Notes under the pieces: generated by a model | Database searches by the model: none | Told to the model about the DNA's origin: nothing | Seen by the model: the letters and a program-made list of their open reading frames with translations, nothing else | Shown: positions 24,979 through 32,942 of the stretch, in pieces | Layout of the letters: each line of letters begins with the position of its first letter | Position numbering within the stretch: the first letter of the stretch is position 1 | Made by a program: the position numbers and the translations under genes | Assembly: GCF_002786295.1 (NCBI RefSeq) | Contig: NZ_PGTC01000009.1 | Location: 496,001-560,000 of the forward strand | DNA: 64,000 bases | Direction: 5' to 3' | From: Pseudooceanicola marinus | Lineage (GTDB): Bacteria; Pseudomonadota; Alphaproteobacteria; Rhodobacterales; Rhodobacteraceae

Positions 24979-25117
24979 GGCCAAGAAGTGCCCCAGGGCG
25001 CCTGTCTTGGCAAGTCTCGGCTGCGGGCGCGGGCGGCTTTGCCGTCGCGCCGGGCGCCCGGAGCCTCCGTGGCCCGGTTTTTCCTTGCCGGGTCCGCACG
25101 GCGGGGTAGAAGGGGGC

Positions 25118-25705
25118 ATGACCCGAACCGTCGGATCCACTGCCGCCGACACTGGCGCCCGGCTGCGCCAGGCGGCGCTGCAACTTTTTGCGCGCCATGG
25201 CTATGCTGCCGTCTCCATGCGCCAGATCGCCGCCGAGATCGGCGTGCAGGTCGGCGGGCTCTACAATCACATCCCCGACAAGCAGACCCTGCTGTTCCGC
25301 CTTCTGTCGGAACACATGGCCGAGCTGCTGGAGGCGGTGGAGGCGGCCGAGATCCCGGCGGAGCCGCTGCCGGCGCTGGAAGCCTTCACCCGCTTTCACA
25401 TCCGCCACCACGCGGCCCGGCCCGAGCAGGTCTTCATCTCCTACATGGAGCTGCGCAACCTCAGCCCCGAAAACTTTGCCCTGCTGGAGGCGCAGCGCCA
25501 AGACTACGAGGCCCGGCTGAGTGCCATCCTGGAGCGCGGCGCGGCTGCGGGCGTCATGCAGGTGGAGGATGCGCGCATGGCGACCATGGCGATCATCGCC
25601 ATGCTGACGGGGGTGAACACCTGGTTCCGGGAAACGGGCCGGCTGAGCCTGGGGCAGGTCGAGGAAGTCTACTGGGGCATGGTCCGCCGCATGGTGGCGG
25701 CCTGA
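25118..25705 (+). CDS. TetR-family transcriptional regulator
   Basis: A 195-residue regulator. Residues 12-60 form the TetR DNA-binding domain (LRQAALQLFARHGYAAVSMRQIA and GVQVGGLYNHIPDKQTLLF). The C-terminal all-helical part contains HIRHHAARPEQVFISYMELRNLSPENF, similar to TetR proteins near fatty-acid or CoA metabolism genes, but no such genes are adjacent. Start 25118 follows a purine-rich AGAAGGGGG. It is divergent from the small lipoprotein gene. Confidence 0.85.
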   Translation: MTRTVGSTAADTGARLRQAALQLFARHGYAAVSMRQIAAEIGVQVGGLYNHIPDKQTLLFRLLSEHMAELLEAVEAAEIPAEPLPALEAFTRFHIRHHAARPEQVFISYMELRNLSPENFALLEAQRQDYEARLSAILERGAAAGVMQVEDARMATMAIIAMLTGVNTWFRETGRLSLGQVEEVYWGMVRRMVAA

Positions 25706-25800
25706 GCCGGGCGGGGCTGGAAAACGAGCCGGAAACCGGGTCGTCAACGGGCTGTAAGCCGCGTAGAAGCGGTGAAACAGCTGCAAAGAGGAAAACCCAC

Positions 25801-26298
25801 GTGGAGCCATCCCAGCAAAGCCCGGTCCTGGCCAGCCTCGCCGTCGGCGCGGGGCGCAAGTATGTCGGTCTTCTGGTCACCGGCGCCCTGGCGGTGGCCC
25901 TGGCCTGGCTGGCCCTGTCGCCGCAGCCCGCACCCTTCGGGATGCGCCTGCTGCTGCTGGCCCTGGCGGCTGCGGAAAGCTTCGTGACCTGGCGCCTCTA
26001 CCGCGCGACGCAGCTGCGGCTGGAGTTGACCGAAGCGGGCCTGCGCGACAGCTCGGGCGAGATGCTGGCGGCGATGGAGGATATCGCGGCGGTGGATCGC
26101 GGCCTTTTCGCCTTCAAGCCGTCGAACGGTTTCCTGCTGCGGCTGAAGACGCCGGGGCGGCGCCGCTTCCGTCCCGGGCTCTACTGGCAGTTCGGGCGCC
26201 GTCTGGGCGTCGGAGGGCTGGTGCATGGCGCCGAGGCCAAGCAGATGGCGGATACCCTGGCGCTGATCCTGGCGCAGCGGGACGGCGAGGCGGACTAG
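25801..26298 (+). CDS. Hypothetical membrane protein, two N-terminal TM segments
   Basis: A 165-residue protein beginning with GTG, with AGAGGA 8 bases upstream. Residues 22-42 and 47-62 are hydrophobic and probably span the membrane as a hairpin; the rest is a soluble domain with LELTEAGLRDSSGEMLAAMEDIAAVDRG and a basic RRRFRPGLYW patch, resembling small PH-like membrane-anchored domains in roseobacters. Function unknown. It ends 55 bases from the convergent Tad-type gene. Confidence 0.7.
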   Translation: MEPSQQSPVLASLAVGAGRKYVGLLVTGALAVALAWLALSPQPAPFGMRLLLLALAAAESFVTWRLYRATQLRLELTEAGLRDSSGEMLAAMEDIAAVDRGLFAFKPSNGFLLRLKTPGRRRFRPGLYWQFGRRLGVGGLVHGAEAKQMADTLALILAQRDGEAD

Positions 26299-26353
26299 CG
26301 CCGGCCAACCGGGCGACGGCTGAGGGCGTGCTTTGCCGCCGGATGCGGACCCT

Positions 26354-26914
26354 TCACGAGTTGGTGTCGGCGTACCTCAGCACGGGCGCGAACCGCGGGC
26401 GCGTGTAGACGAAGCTATGCAGGTTGATGTCGTTCAATTCGAGGATCGAGAAGCTCATCTTGTACGTATACCAGGTCTCGACCAGGATCAGCTCATCCAT
26501 GTCGGCAACCATCGGCAGGCGGTCGTCCCAGTCGGATACATCCGTGGTCGTCAGGCTCTGCTTGTCGCCCCGGGCCCGAGACCAGACCACTTCGTAGCGT
26601 TCCCGATCCGCGTTGTACTTGATCGAACTGACGCGCACGGCATTGTCGCGTTCGACCGCCATGAGGTAATCGAACAGCTTCTTGGTGTTGTCGATATAGG
26701 TCGGCGTGATGTTCTCGGTCTCGCGCGCGAGCATGTCCGAGATCACGTAGGCGGCCTTCTGGTGCTGGGTGTTCACGCGGTACATGTCGAAGAAGACGAA
26801 CATCGCCACATAGGTCCAGACGACCAGCGGGAACATGATCAGGAACTCGACGGTGACGACCCCGTCCTCGTCGCGCCGGAAACGGCGAAGATATGCGCGC
26901 AGCCCCGGCTTCAT
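26354..26914 (-). CDS. TadE/TadF-like pilus-associated protein
   Basis: A 186-residue protein with a basic start (RRFRRDEDG), then GVVTVEFLIMFPLVVWTYVAMFVFF, a pseudopilin-like N-terminal transmembrane helix with the conserved Glu. That is the TadE-like signature of proteins linked to Flp/Tad pili and surface adhesion. It starts inside the stop codon of the preceding TadE-like gene (ATGA overlap), so it is the last gene of a three-gene operon. No Cys was seen in the mature part. Confidence 0.8.
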   Translation of the reverse strand: MKPGLRAYLRRFRRDEDGVVTVEFLIMFPLVVWTYVAMFVFFDMYRVNTQHQKAAYVISDMLARETENITPTYIDNTKKLFDYLMAVERDNAVRVSSIKYNADRERYEVVWSRARGDKQSLTTTDVSDWDDRLPMVADMDELILVETWYTYKMSFSILELNDINLHSFVYTRPRFAPVLRYADTNS

Positions 26915-27465
26915 GGTTCGTTCACATAGGCGGAAATGGCGTACATCACAGCGTCCCCGTTGGCATCCTTGCCGAAGTTGCGGCCCAGGCCGGCATTGGG
27001 GAAGATCGGCGTGAACTTCAGGCAGGCGCGCAGCAGCATCAGCTCGTTGGCCTGACCATTGGTGAAGGTGCGCACCGGGTTTACCTCCTCGGCGCGGTCG
27101 ACGCAGTCCAGGCCTTCGGGCAGCGTCGAATAGGACCGCAGGTCGATCGGCATCATCTCCAGCTTCAGCGCATTGTCGCAATCGGGCAGGTAGCCGCCCG
27201 AGTAGTCGCAGATCAGCTCCTTGATCGTGTCGTGGTCCACGTCTTCGGTCAGGCCGATCTGCAGGTCGCGCACCACCAGGTTGAGCCCCTGTTCCAGCAG
27301 TGTTTGCCGCACGGTCAGCATGCCCAGTTCGACCGTCGACATGAACATGGTCACGAAGATCGGGAACAGGATGACGAACTCGACCGTCACGTTGCCGTCC
27401 TCGCGCCGGCGGAAGCGGCGGAGGTTCAGGCGCAGGCGCCGCAGGATATGGGAGGGGCGGGCCAT
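26911..27465 (-). CDS. TadE-like pilus-associated protein
   Basis: A 184-residue protein with the same plan as its neighbour: basic RRFRRREDG, then NVTVEFVILFPIFVTMFMSTVELGML, a TadE-type pseudopilin helix with conserved Glu. The mature part contains several Cys that could form disulphides outside the membrane. It starts 2 bases after the TadG-like gene and overlaps the next TadE/F-like gene by 4 bases. Confidence 0.83.
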   Translation of the reverse strand: MARPSHILRRLRLNLRRFRRREDGNVTVEFVILFPIFVTMFMSTVELGMLTVRQTLLEQGLNLVVRDLQIGLTEDVDHDTIKELICDYSGGYLPDCDNALKLEMMPIDLRSYSTLPEGLDCVDRAEEVNPVRTFTNGQANELMLLRACLKFTPIFPNAGLGRNFGKDANGDAVMYAISAYVNEP

Positions 27466-27467
27466 TC

Positions 27468-28889
27468 TCAGTTCGTCAGGTGCAGCGCGTTGAGCTGGCG
27501 GGCGATGGAGGCGAAGGCCTCCTGGATCTCCAGACCTTCGACTCGGTAGAAGTGCGCGGGCGAAGAGGCGCATTCCTCCATCTCGTTGGCGCCGTTGTTC
27601 GAGACCTCGAAGCCGATGGTCCAGATGATGACGCCCTTTTCCTTGGCCGCGTCACAGACGCGTTGCAGGTAGGTGTTGCCCTGATTGTAGGTGTAGGCGT
27701 CTTCGTAGAAGTAATCGTCGAGCCTGTAGTCCATGTCGTTGGTCACGTTGAACAGCGGGTTGCGGGCCCAGAAGGCCCGCATGTCAGGCGTCTCGTAGAC
27801 CTCCGGCTTCAGGCGGCGGGTCCGCACGTTCACGCCGTCGGTCATCAGCACGATGGTCTTCAGGGCGCCCGCGCCCCAATTCTGGGGGCGCCCGTCGAAG
27901 TCCTGATCAACCAGCCCGTCGTCAACCATGTCGGCGATCACCGGCTGGAAGGCCGGGTCGAGCAGGCCGGCGGCCCATTTCATGCCCAGGTGGATCGAGG
28001 TGTTCTGGCGCGGGCGCATGTCGCTGATCTGGTCCTTCAGCGCCGTGGCGTTCTGGCTGAAGGGCGTGATCCGCTCATAGCTCTCCTGCGGGCAGCCGGG
28101 GTCACTGATCAGACCGCTGCTGCTGTACGAGCCGACGGAGAAATGCGGGAACTGGATATGGAAGCTGGTCGGGGAGATCTCCGTCGTGTCGAAGTCGGCC
28201 GAGTTGAATTCCATGCAATGGGAATAGCCCTGCAACTGCAGCACGTTGAGACGGCTGAGGATCTCGGGACCGGCGTTCACCTGGCTGGTGTAGGGCACGA
28301 TCGAAAGCGACACGGTACCAAGGGTGTCCTCGGAAATCACGGTGTCGACGAATTCCTTGGCCGCGTCACGCATCCGCGAGATCCGCTGGTTCGACCGCAT
28401 GGAGCCGGAGATGTCGAGCACCAGGGACACCTCGGCATCACCGATGGATTCCTCGGCCGTGCCGCCGACGTTCACGTCGATGGTGGGCTGGCCCACGGCG
28501 GCCAGGAAGCGGGTCTGCATCGGGTTCTTGGCGACGGCCGAAACGGTGCGGTAGCCGTGACCGGCGTCGACGGTCACCGATTGCAGGTAGTCGCTCATGC
28601 CGGCCTTGGCGAAATAGTCGCGCACCACCTCTTCGGGGTCGAGATCGTTCTTGGTGTTGGCCGCGGCCAGCACGGCCCGGTCCAGGGTCGACTGGAGCTT
28701 GGCACGTTCGTACTCGTGGCGCATGAAATCGACGCCCATGCCGCCCAGAAGAAGCGTGACCAGCAGGAAGAACACGACAAGCGGGATCATTGCACCCGAT
28801 TCGGAGCGCCCGAAGGAACGCAGCCTTCGGCGCAGTCGTGCCGCGACGCGGCTGTCGCAAAGCGATGTCGCAAGGTCGATCATGGTCAA
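27468..28889 (-). CDS. TadG-like protein with von Willebrand A domain
   Basis: A 473-residue membrane-anchored surface protein. After a basic N terminus, SGAMIPLVVFFLLVTLLLGGMGVDFMRHEYER forms the TadE/TadG-type helix. From about residue 150 a von Willebrand A domain follows with the MIDAS motif LVLDISGSM and the later TIVLMTDGVN. TadG-type proteins assist assembly or adhesion of Flp pili. It is the first gene of the three-gene Tad operon; no tadA, tadB, tadC or flp gene is in the window. Confidence 0.85.
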   Translation of the reverse strand: MTMIDLATSLCDSRVAARLRRRLRSFGRSESGAMIPLVVFFLLVTLLLGGMGVDFMRHEYERAKLQSTLDRAVLAAANTKNDLDPEEVVRDYFAKAGMSDYLQSVTVDAGHGYRTVSAVAKNPMQTRFLAAVGQPTIDVNVGGTAEESIGDAEVSLVLDISGSMRSNQRISRMRDAAKEFVDTVISEDTLGTVSLSIVPYTSQVNAGPEILSRLNVLQLQGYSHCMEFNSADFDTTEISPTSFHIQFPHFSVGSYSSSGLISDPGCPQESYERITPFSQNATALKDQISDMRPRQNTSIHLGMKWAAGLLDPAFQPVIADMVDDGLVDQDFDGRPQNWGAGALKTIVLMTDGVNVRTRRLKPEVYETPDMRAFWARNPLFNVTNDMDYRLDDYFYEDAYTYNQGNTYLQRVCDAAKEKGVIIWTIGFEVSNNGANEMEECASSPAHFYRVEGLEIQEAFASIARQLNALHLTN

Positions 28890-29221
28890 TTTCCCTACCC
28901 GCGCCTTATGGGGTGGCGCTTTGAGTCCTTATTCTCCTAGGCGTGGAAAACGGCGGAAATTGGGCGGTATTGGGGATCCTGCAGGCCATTCGGGCCCTTT
29001 GGTGTGCAAGGGAGCCGAAGGGGAGCGGGGCGGGCGCATCGCCTTCAGAACGCGCCTCGGCCCGGAAAGGCACTGGGCCATGCCGTTGGGGTGCCGGATC
29101 CGCGCGGCAGAAAACTGGTAGCGCGGAGGCACGTTATTAATTGACGGATCATCGTTGGGCGTCAGATTGGTGCCTACCGGGGGCCTTGGCTCCCGGGCAC
29201 GGCAATCATGGGAGGAGCGTC
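28890..29221. other. Divergent intergenic region, Tad operon / dehydrogenase
   Basis: These 332 bases separate two divergent genes and hold no supported gene. A weak plus-strand promoter candidate is TTGACG at 29139-29144 with no good -10 box. The dehydrogenase ribosome-binding site GGAGG is at its right end. Confidence 0.4.
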
Positions 29222-30652
29222 ATGCAACCGATCAAGGAGCCGGGTTTCCGCCGCAGCGTGGACCTGATGTTCAACCGCGCCGTCGCGCTGATGGATCTGC
29301 CCCCGGGGCTGGAGGAGAAGATCCGGGTTTGCAACGCGACCTACACCGTGCGCTTCGGCGTGCGCCTGCGCGGCCAGCTTCAGACCTTCACCGGGTATCG
29401 CTCGGTGCATTCCGAACACATGGAGCCGGTGAAGGGCGGCATCCGCTATGCGCCCAATGTCGATCAGGACGAGGTGGAGGCGCTGGCGGCGCTGATGACC
29501 TTCAAGTGCGCGCTGGTCGAGGCGCCCTTCGGCGGCTCCAAGGGCGGGCTCTGCATCGATCCGCGCGAGTACGACGAACATGAGCTGGAGCTGATCACCC
29601 GCCGCTTCGCCTATGAGCTGATCAAGCGGGACATGATCAACCCCGCTCAGAACGTGCCCGCCCCCGACATGGGCACGGGCGAGCGTGAGATGGCCTGGAT
29701 GGCCGATCAATACGCCCGGATGAACACCACCGACATCAACTCCAAGGCCTGCGTCACCGGCAAGCCGCTGAACGCGGGCGGTATCGCGGGCCGGGTAGAG
29801 GCGACGGGGCGGGGCGTGCAATATGCCCTGCGCGAGTTCTTCCGCGAACCGCTGGACGTGCAGCGCGCGGGCCTCGCCGGGTCGCTGGACGGCAAGCGGG
29901 TGATCGTCCAGGGGCTGGGCAACGTGGGCTTCCACGCGGCGCATTTCCTGCAGGACGAGGATGGCGCGAAGATCATCGCGGTGATCGAGCGCGACGGCGC
30001 GCTCTATTCCGAGGACGGACTGGACGTGCGCGCGGTGCACGATTGGATCGGCACCCACGGCGGTGTCGCCGGGTTCCCCCACGCGCAGTACGTCGAGGAG
30101 GGCGCCAGCCTGCTGGAGGAGGATTGCGACATCCTGATCCCTGCCGCGCTGGAAGGGGTCATCAACCTGTCCAACGCCGAACGGATCCGCGCCAAGATGA
30201 TCATCGAGGCGGCCAACGGCCCCATCACCTTCGGCGCCGACGAGGTGCTTCGGCAGAAGGGCACCGTGATCATCCCCGATCTCTATGCCAATGCCGGCGG
30301 TGTCACCGTCTCCTACTTCGAATGGGTGAAGAACCTCAGCCATATCCGCTTCGGCCGGATGCAGCGGCGCCAGGAAGAGGCGCGGCACCAGCTGATCGTG
30401 GACGAACTGGAGCGGCTGTCGGCCGACACCGGCATCGGCTGGCAGCTGTCGCCCGGCTTCAAGGAGAAATACCTGAAGGGCGCGGGGGAGCTGGAGCTGG
30501 TGCGCTCGGGCCTCGACGACACGATGCGCGGGGCGTTCCAGTCCATGCGGGAGCTGTGGCACGAGCGGTCGGACGTGGAGGACCTGCGCACGGCGGGCTT
30601 CCTGGTGTCGATCAACCGCGTGGCCGCTGCCTATCGCGCCAAGGGGCTGTGA
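29222..30652 (+). CDS. Glutamate dehydrogenase-family enzyme (Glu/Leu/Phe/Val dehydrogenase)
   Basis: A 476-residue NAD(P)-dependent amino acid dehydrogenase. The substrate domain has PVKGGIRYAPNV and the catalytic-Lys loop APFGGSKGG; NVPAPDMGTGEREMAWM is the family block with the catalytic Asp; the Rossmann domain has VIVQGLGNVGFHAAHF. These residues fit glutamate dehydrogenase best. Start 29222 has GGAGG 6 bases upstream and agrees with the family N terminus. Monocistronic by spacing. Confidence 0.88.
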   Translation: MQPIKEPGFRRSVDLMFNRAVALMDLPPGLEEKIRVCNATYTVRFGVRLRGQLQTFTGYRSVHSEHMEPVKGGIRYAPNVDQDEVEALAALMTFKCALVEAPFGGSKGGLCIDPREYDEHELELITRRFAYELIKRDMINPAQNVPAPDMGTGEREMAWMADQYARMNTTDINSKACVTGKPLNAGGIAGRVEATGRGVQYALREFFREPLDVQRAGLAGSLDGKRVIVQGLGNVGFHAAHFLQDEDGAKIIAVIERDGALYSEDGLDVRAVHDWIGTHGGVAGFPHAQYVEEGASLLEEDCDILIPAALEGVINLSNAERIRAKMIIEAANGPITFGADEVLRQKGTVIIPDLYANAGGVTVSYFEWVKNLSHIRFGRMQRRQEEARHQLIVDELERLSADTGIGWQLSPGFKEKYLKGAGELELVRSGLDDTMRGAFQSMRELWHERSDVEDLRTAGFLVSINRVAAAYRAKGL

Positions 30653-30698
30653 GCCGCGCGGACGGCGGTCAGGCTGCCAGGGATCAGGCGGCCAGTGA

Positions 30699-31190
30699 TC
30701 AGGCAGACTGGCGGTAGCGGACCACGCATTGGTCCAGGAAATGCTCCACCGGGCCTTTCCAGGTGCCGCTGGTCAGCTCCGGCCGTCCCAGATGCAGGAC
30801 GGCGACGGGCTTGCGCCCGGTCAGGGCGGTCAGATCCTCGACCGCCTCGGCCGGGTATTGGCTGCCGTTGGAGGTCAGTACGAAGGCCACGCGCTCGGGC
30901 AGATCCGGGCGGGTCTCAAGCCATTGCCGCAGGGGGCGTGCCCCGCGTCCCTGCCAGACCGGTGCGCCGAGGATCAGCAGGTCGCTGCGGTCCCAGGGCT
31001 GGTCGGGCACGTCGACGGTCAGGGCCCCGGAGAAAAGGGCGAAAAGCCCGGATTTCATTCGAGACCAGACGCCGTCCTCGCCGGCGCTCGCCTCGATCTC
31101 ATGCAACTGCGCGCCCAGAGCCCAGGCCAGTTCCTCCCCGATCTTCAGGGTGGCCCCATCGTCGCAGTAAACCAGAATACGGCACGTCAT
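30699..31190 (-). CDS. Flavodoxin-like protein
   Basis: A 163-residue protein with a flavodoxin fold: RILVYCDDGATLKIGEELAWAL at the FMN phosphate loop, LLILGAPVWQGRGARPLRQWLE as the 50s-loop-like strand, and VAFVLTSNGSQYP before the third loop. It resembles flavodoxin-domain proteins (HemG/menaquinone-type protoporphyrinogen oxidase relatives), but a specific role cannot be assigned. It is divergent from the sarcosine oxidase operon. Confidence 0.75.
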   Translation of the reverse strand: MTCRILVYCDDGATLKIGEELAWALGAQLHEIEASAGEDGVWSRMKSGLFALFSGALTVDVPDQPWDRSDLLILGAPVWQGRGARPLRQWLETRPDLPERVAFVLTSNGSQYPAEAVEDLTALTGRKPVAVLHLGRPELTSGTWKGPVEHFLDQCVVRYRQSA

Positions 31191-31210
31191 CCGAACATCC
31201 CCCAGCCCGT

Positions 31211-31223
31211 CACACGAAGTGTG
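31211..31223. promoter_or_regulatory. Short inverted repeat between flavodoxin gene and sox operon
   Basis: CACAC-GAA-GTGTG lies 21 bases upstream of the flavodoxin-like start and about 170 bases upstream of soxB. Possible regulator site; function unproven. Confidence 0.35.
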
Positions 31224-31391
31224 TCAACGGCGTGACGGCTTGTCATCTCTGCGCTTTCCGCAGTGCAGAAAGGAGATGCGATTAGGCGGCGGACCGGCGG
31301 AGTTTGACGAAAAATTCAGCAATTTCGCGCGGCGGATTGCACCAGCGCCCCGAAGCGGCTTAGCTCGGCCCGACGTAAGAAGGAGCGAGAG

Positions 31392-32645
31392 ATGCGGTTT
31401 TCCGGGCTGCGTGTCCTGAAGGAGGGACTCACCGGCAATCGGGGGTGGGGGCCGCACTGGCGCGACCCGGCGCCGAAACCGGCCTATGACATCGTCATCA
31501 TTGGCGGAGGCGGCCACGGTCTGGCGACGGCCTTCTATCTCGCCAAGGAACACGGGCTGCGCAACGTCGCGGTTCTGGAGAAAGGCTATCTCGGCGGCGG
31601 CAACGTCGGGCGCAACACCACCATCGTGCGCGCCAACTACTTCCTGCCCGGCAATTCCGAGTTCTATTCCCATTCCCTGAAACTCTGGGAAGGGCTGGAG
31701 CAGGAGCTGAACTACAACGTGATGCATTCGCAGCGCGGCCTCATCAACCTGTTCCATTCCGACGGGCAACGCGATGCGGCGGCGCGGCGTGGCAATGCGA
31801 TGATCAACCAGGGCGACGATGCGGAACTGCTGGACCGCGAGGGCGTGCGCCGCCTGCTTCCTTACCTCGATTACGACCAGGGGCGGTTCCCGATCTACGG
31901 CGGCCTCTACCACCGGCGCGGCGGCACGGCGCGGCACGATGCGGTGGCCTGGGGCTTTGCCCGTGGCGCCTCTGATCGCGGTGTCGACCTGATCCAGAAC
32001 TGCGAGGTGACGGGGATCGACGTCGAAGGCGGGCAGGTGACCGGCGTGCAGACCTCACGCGGGGCGATCCGGGCGCGCAAGGTGGCCATCGTCACCGCCG
32101 GGCGCTCGGGCCAGGTGGCGGCCATGGCCGGGATGCGCCTGCCGATCGAAAGCCACATCCTGCAGGCCTTCGTGACCGAGGGGCTGAAGCCCGTTCTCGA
32201 CAACGTGGTGACCTTCGGCATGGGGCATTTCTACATCAGCCAGTCGGACAAGGGCGGGCTGGTCTTCGGCGGCGACCTGGACATGTACCCGTCCTATGCG
32301 CAGCGCGGCAACCTGCCCACGGCGGAGCATGTGATGGAGGCCGGAATGGCCCTGATGCCGATGATTGGCAAGGCACGGGTGCTGCGCAGCTGGGGGGGCA
32401 TCATGGACATGACCCCCGACGGATCCCCCATCATCGACCGGACCGACATCGGCGGTCTCTACCTCGATTGCGGCTGGTGCTACGGCGGGTTCAAGGCGGT
32501 GCCGGGCTCCGGCTACGCCTTGGCGCATCTGCTGGCCACCGACCGGCCGCATGACAGCGCCACGGGCTTCCGGCTGGACCGGTTCCGCGACGGCGTGGGC
32601 CTGATGGACGAAGAGGGCACCGGTGCGCAACACAACCTACACTGA
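31392..32645 (+). CDS. soxB: Sarcosine oxidase, beta subunit
   Basis: A 417-residue FAD subunit of heterotetrameric sarcosine oxidase, which oxidatively demethylates sarcosine to glycine and passes the one-carbon unit to tetrahydrofolate. The Rossmann motif DIVIIGGGGHGLATAFYLAKEHG is at about 33-55, and RNTTIVRANYF and LYHRRGGTARHDAVAWGFARGA are characteristic of SoxB. AAGGAG is spaced 6 bases before the start. First gene of soxB-soxD-soxA-soxG. Confidence 0.96.
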   Translation: MRFSGLRVLKEGLTGNRGWGPHWRDPAPKPAYDIVIIGGGGHGLATAFYLAKEHGLRNVAVLEKGYLGGGNVGRNTTIVRANYFLPGNSEFYSHSLKLWEGLEQELNYNVMHSQRGLINLFHSDGQRDAAARRGNAMINQGDDAELLDREGVRRLLPYLDYDQGRFPIYGGLYHRRGGTARHDAVAWGFARGASDRGVDLIQNCEVTGIDVEGGQVTGVQTSRGAIRARKVAIVTAGRSGQVAAMAGMRLPIESHILQAFVTEGLKPVLDNVVTFGMGHFYISQSDKGGLVFGGDLDMYPSYAQRGNLPTAEHVMEAGMALMPMIGKARVLRSWGGIMDMTPDGSPIIDRTDIGGLYLDCGWCYGGFKAVPGSGYALAHLLATDRPHDSATGFRLDRFRDGVGLMDEEGTGAQHNLH

Positions 32646-32684
32646 CGGCCCGGCACCGATCCGCCCGGGAAAGAGGAGCGCGGC

Positions 32685-32942
32685 ATGAGACTGACCTGTC
32701 CCCTGTGCGGCGAACGCGACCTGCGGGAATTCACCTATCGCGGCGCGGCCCTGGCCCGCCCCGAGGGGGAGGCCTGGGGCGACGACTGGCACGACTACAT
32801 CCACCTGCGCGACAACCCGGCGGGCGAAAGCCGCGAATACTGGGCCCATTCGACGGGCTGCGCGGCGGTCTTGCTGGTGACACGCGACACCCGCACCCAT
32901 GAGGTGCTGGGCAGCGCACTGGCCAAGGGGGGCGGGGCATGA
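32685..32942 (+). CDS. soxD: Sarcosine oxidase, delta subunit
   Basis: An 85-residue subunit carrying the zinc-binding start LTCPLCGERDLREFTYRG and the conserved WHDYIHLRDNPAGESREYWAHSTGC block with the distal Cys. Length is normal. AGGAG precedes the start; it ends in an ATGA overlap with soxA. Confidence 0.95.
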   Translation: MRLTCPLCGERDLREFTYRGAALARPEGEAWGDDWHDYIHLRDNPAGESREYWAHSTGCAAVLLVTRDTRTHEVLGSALAKGGGA

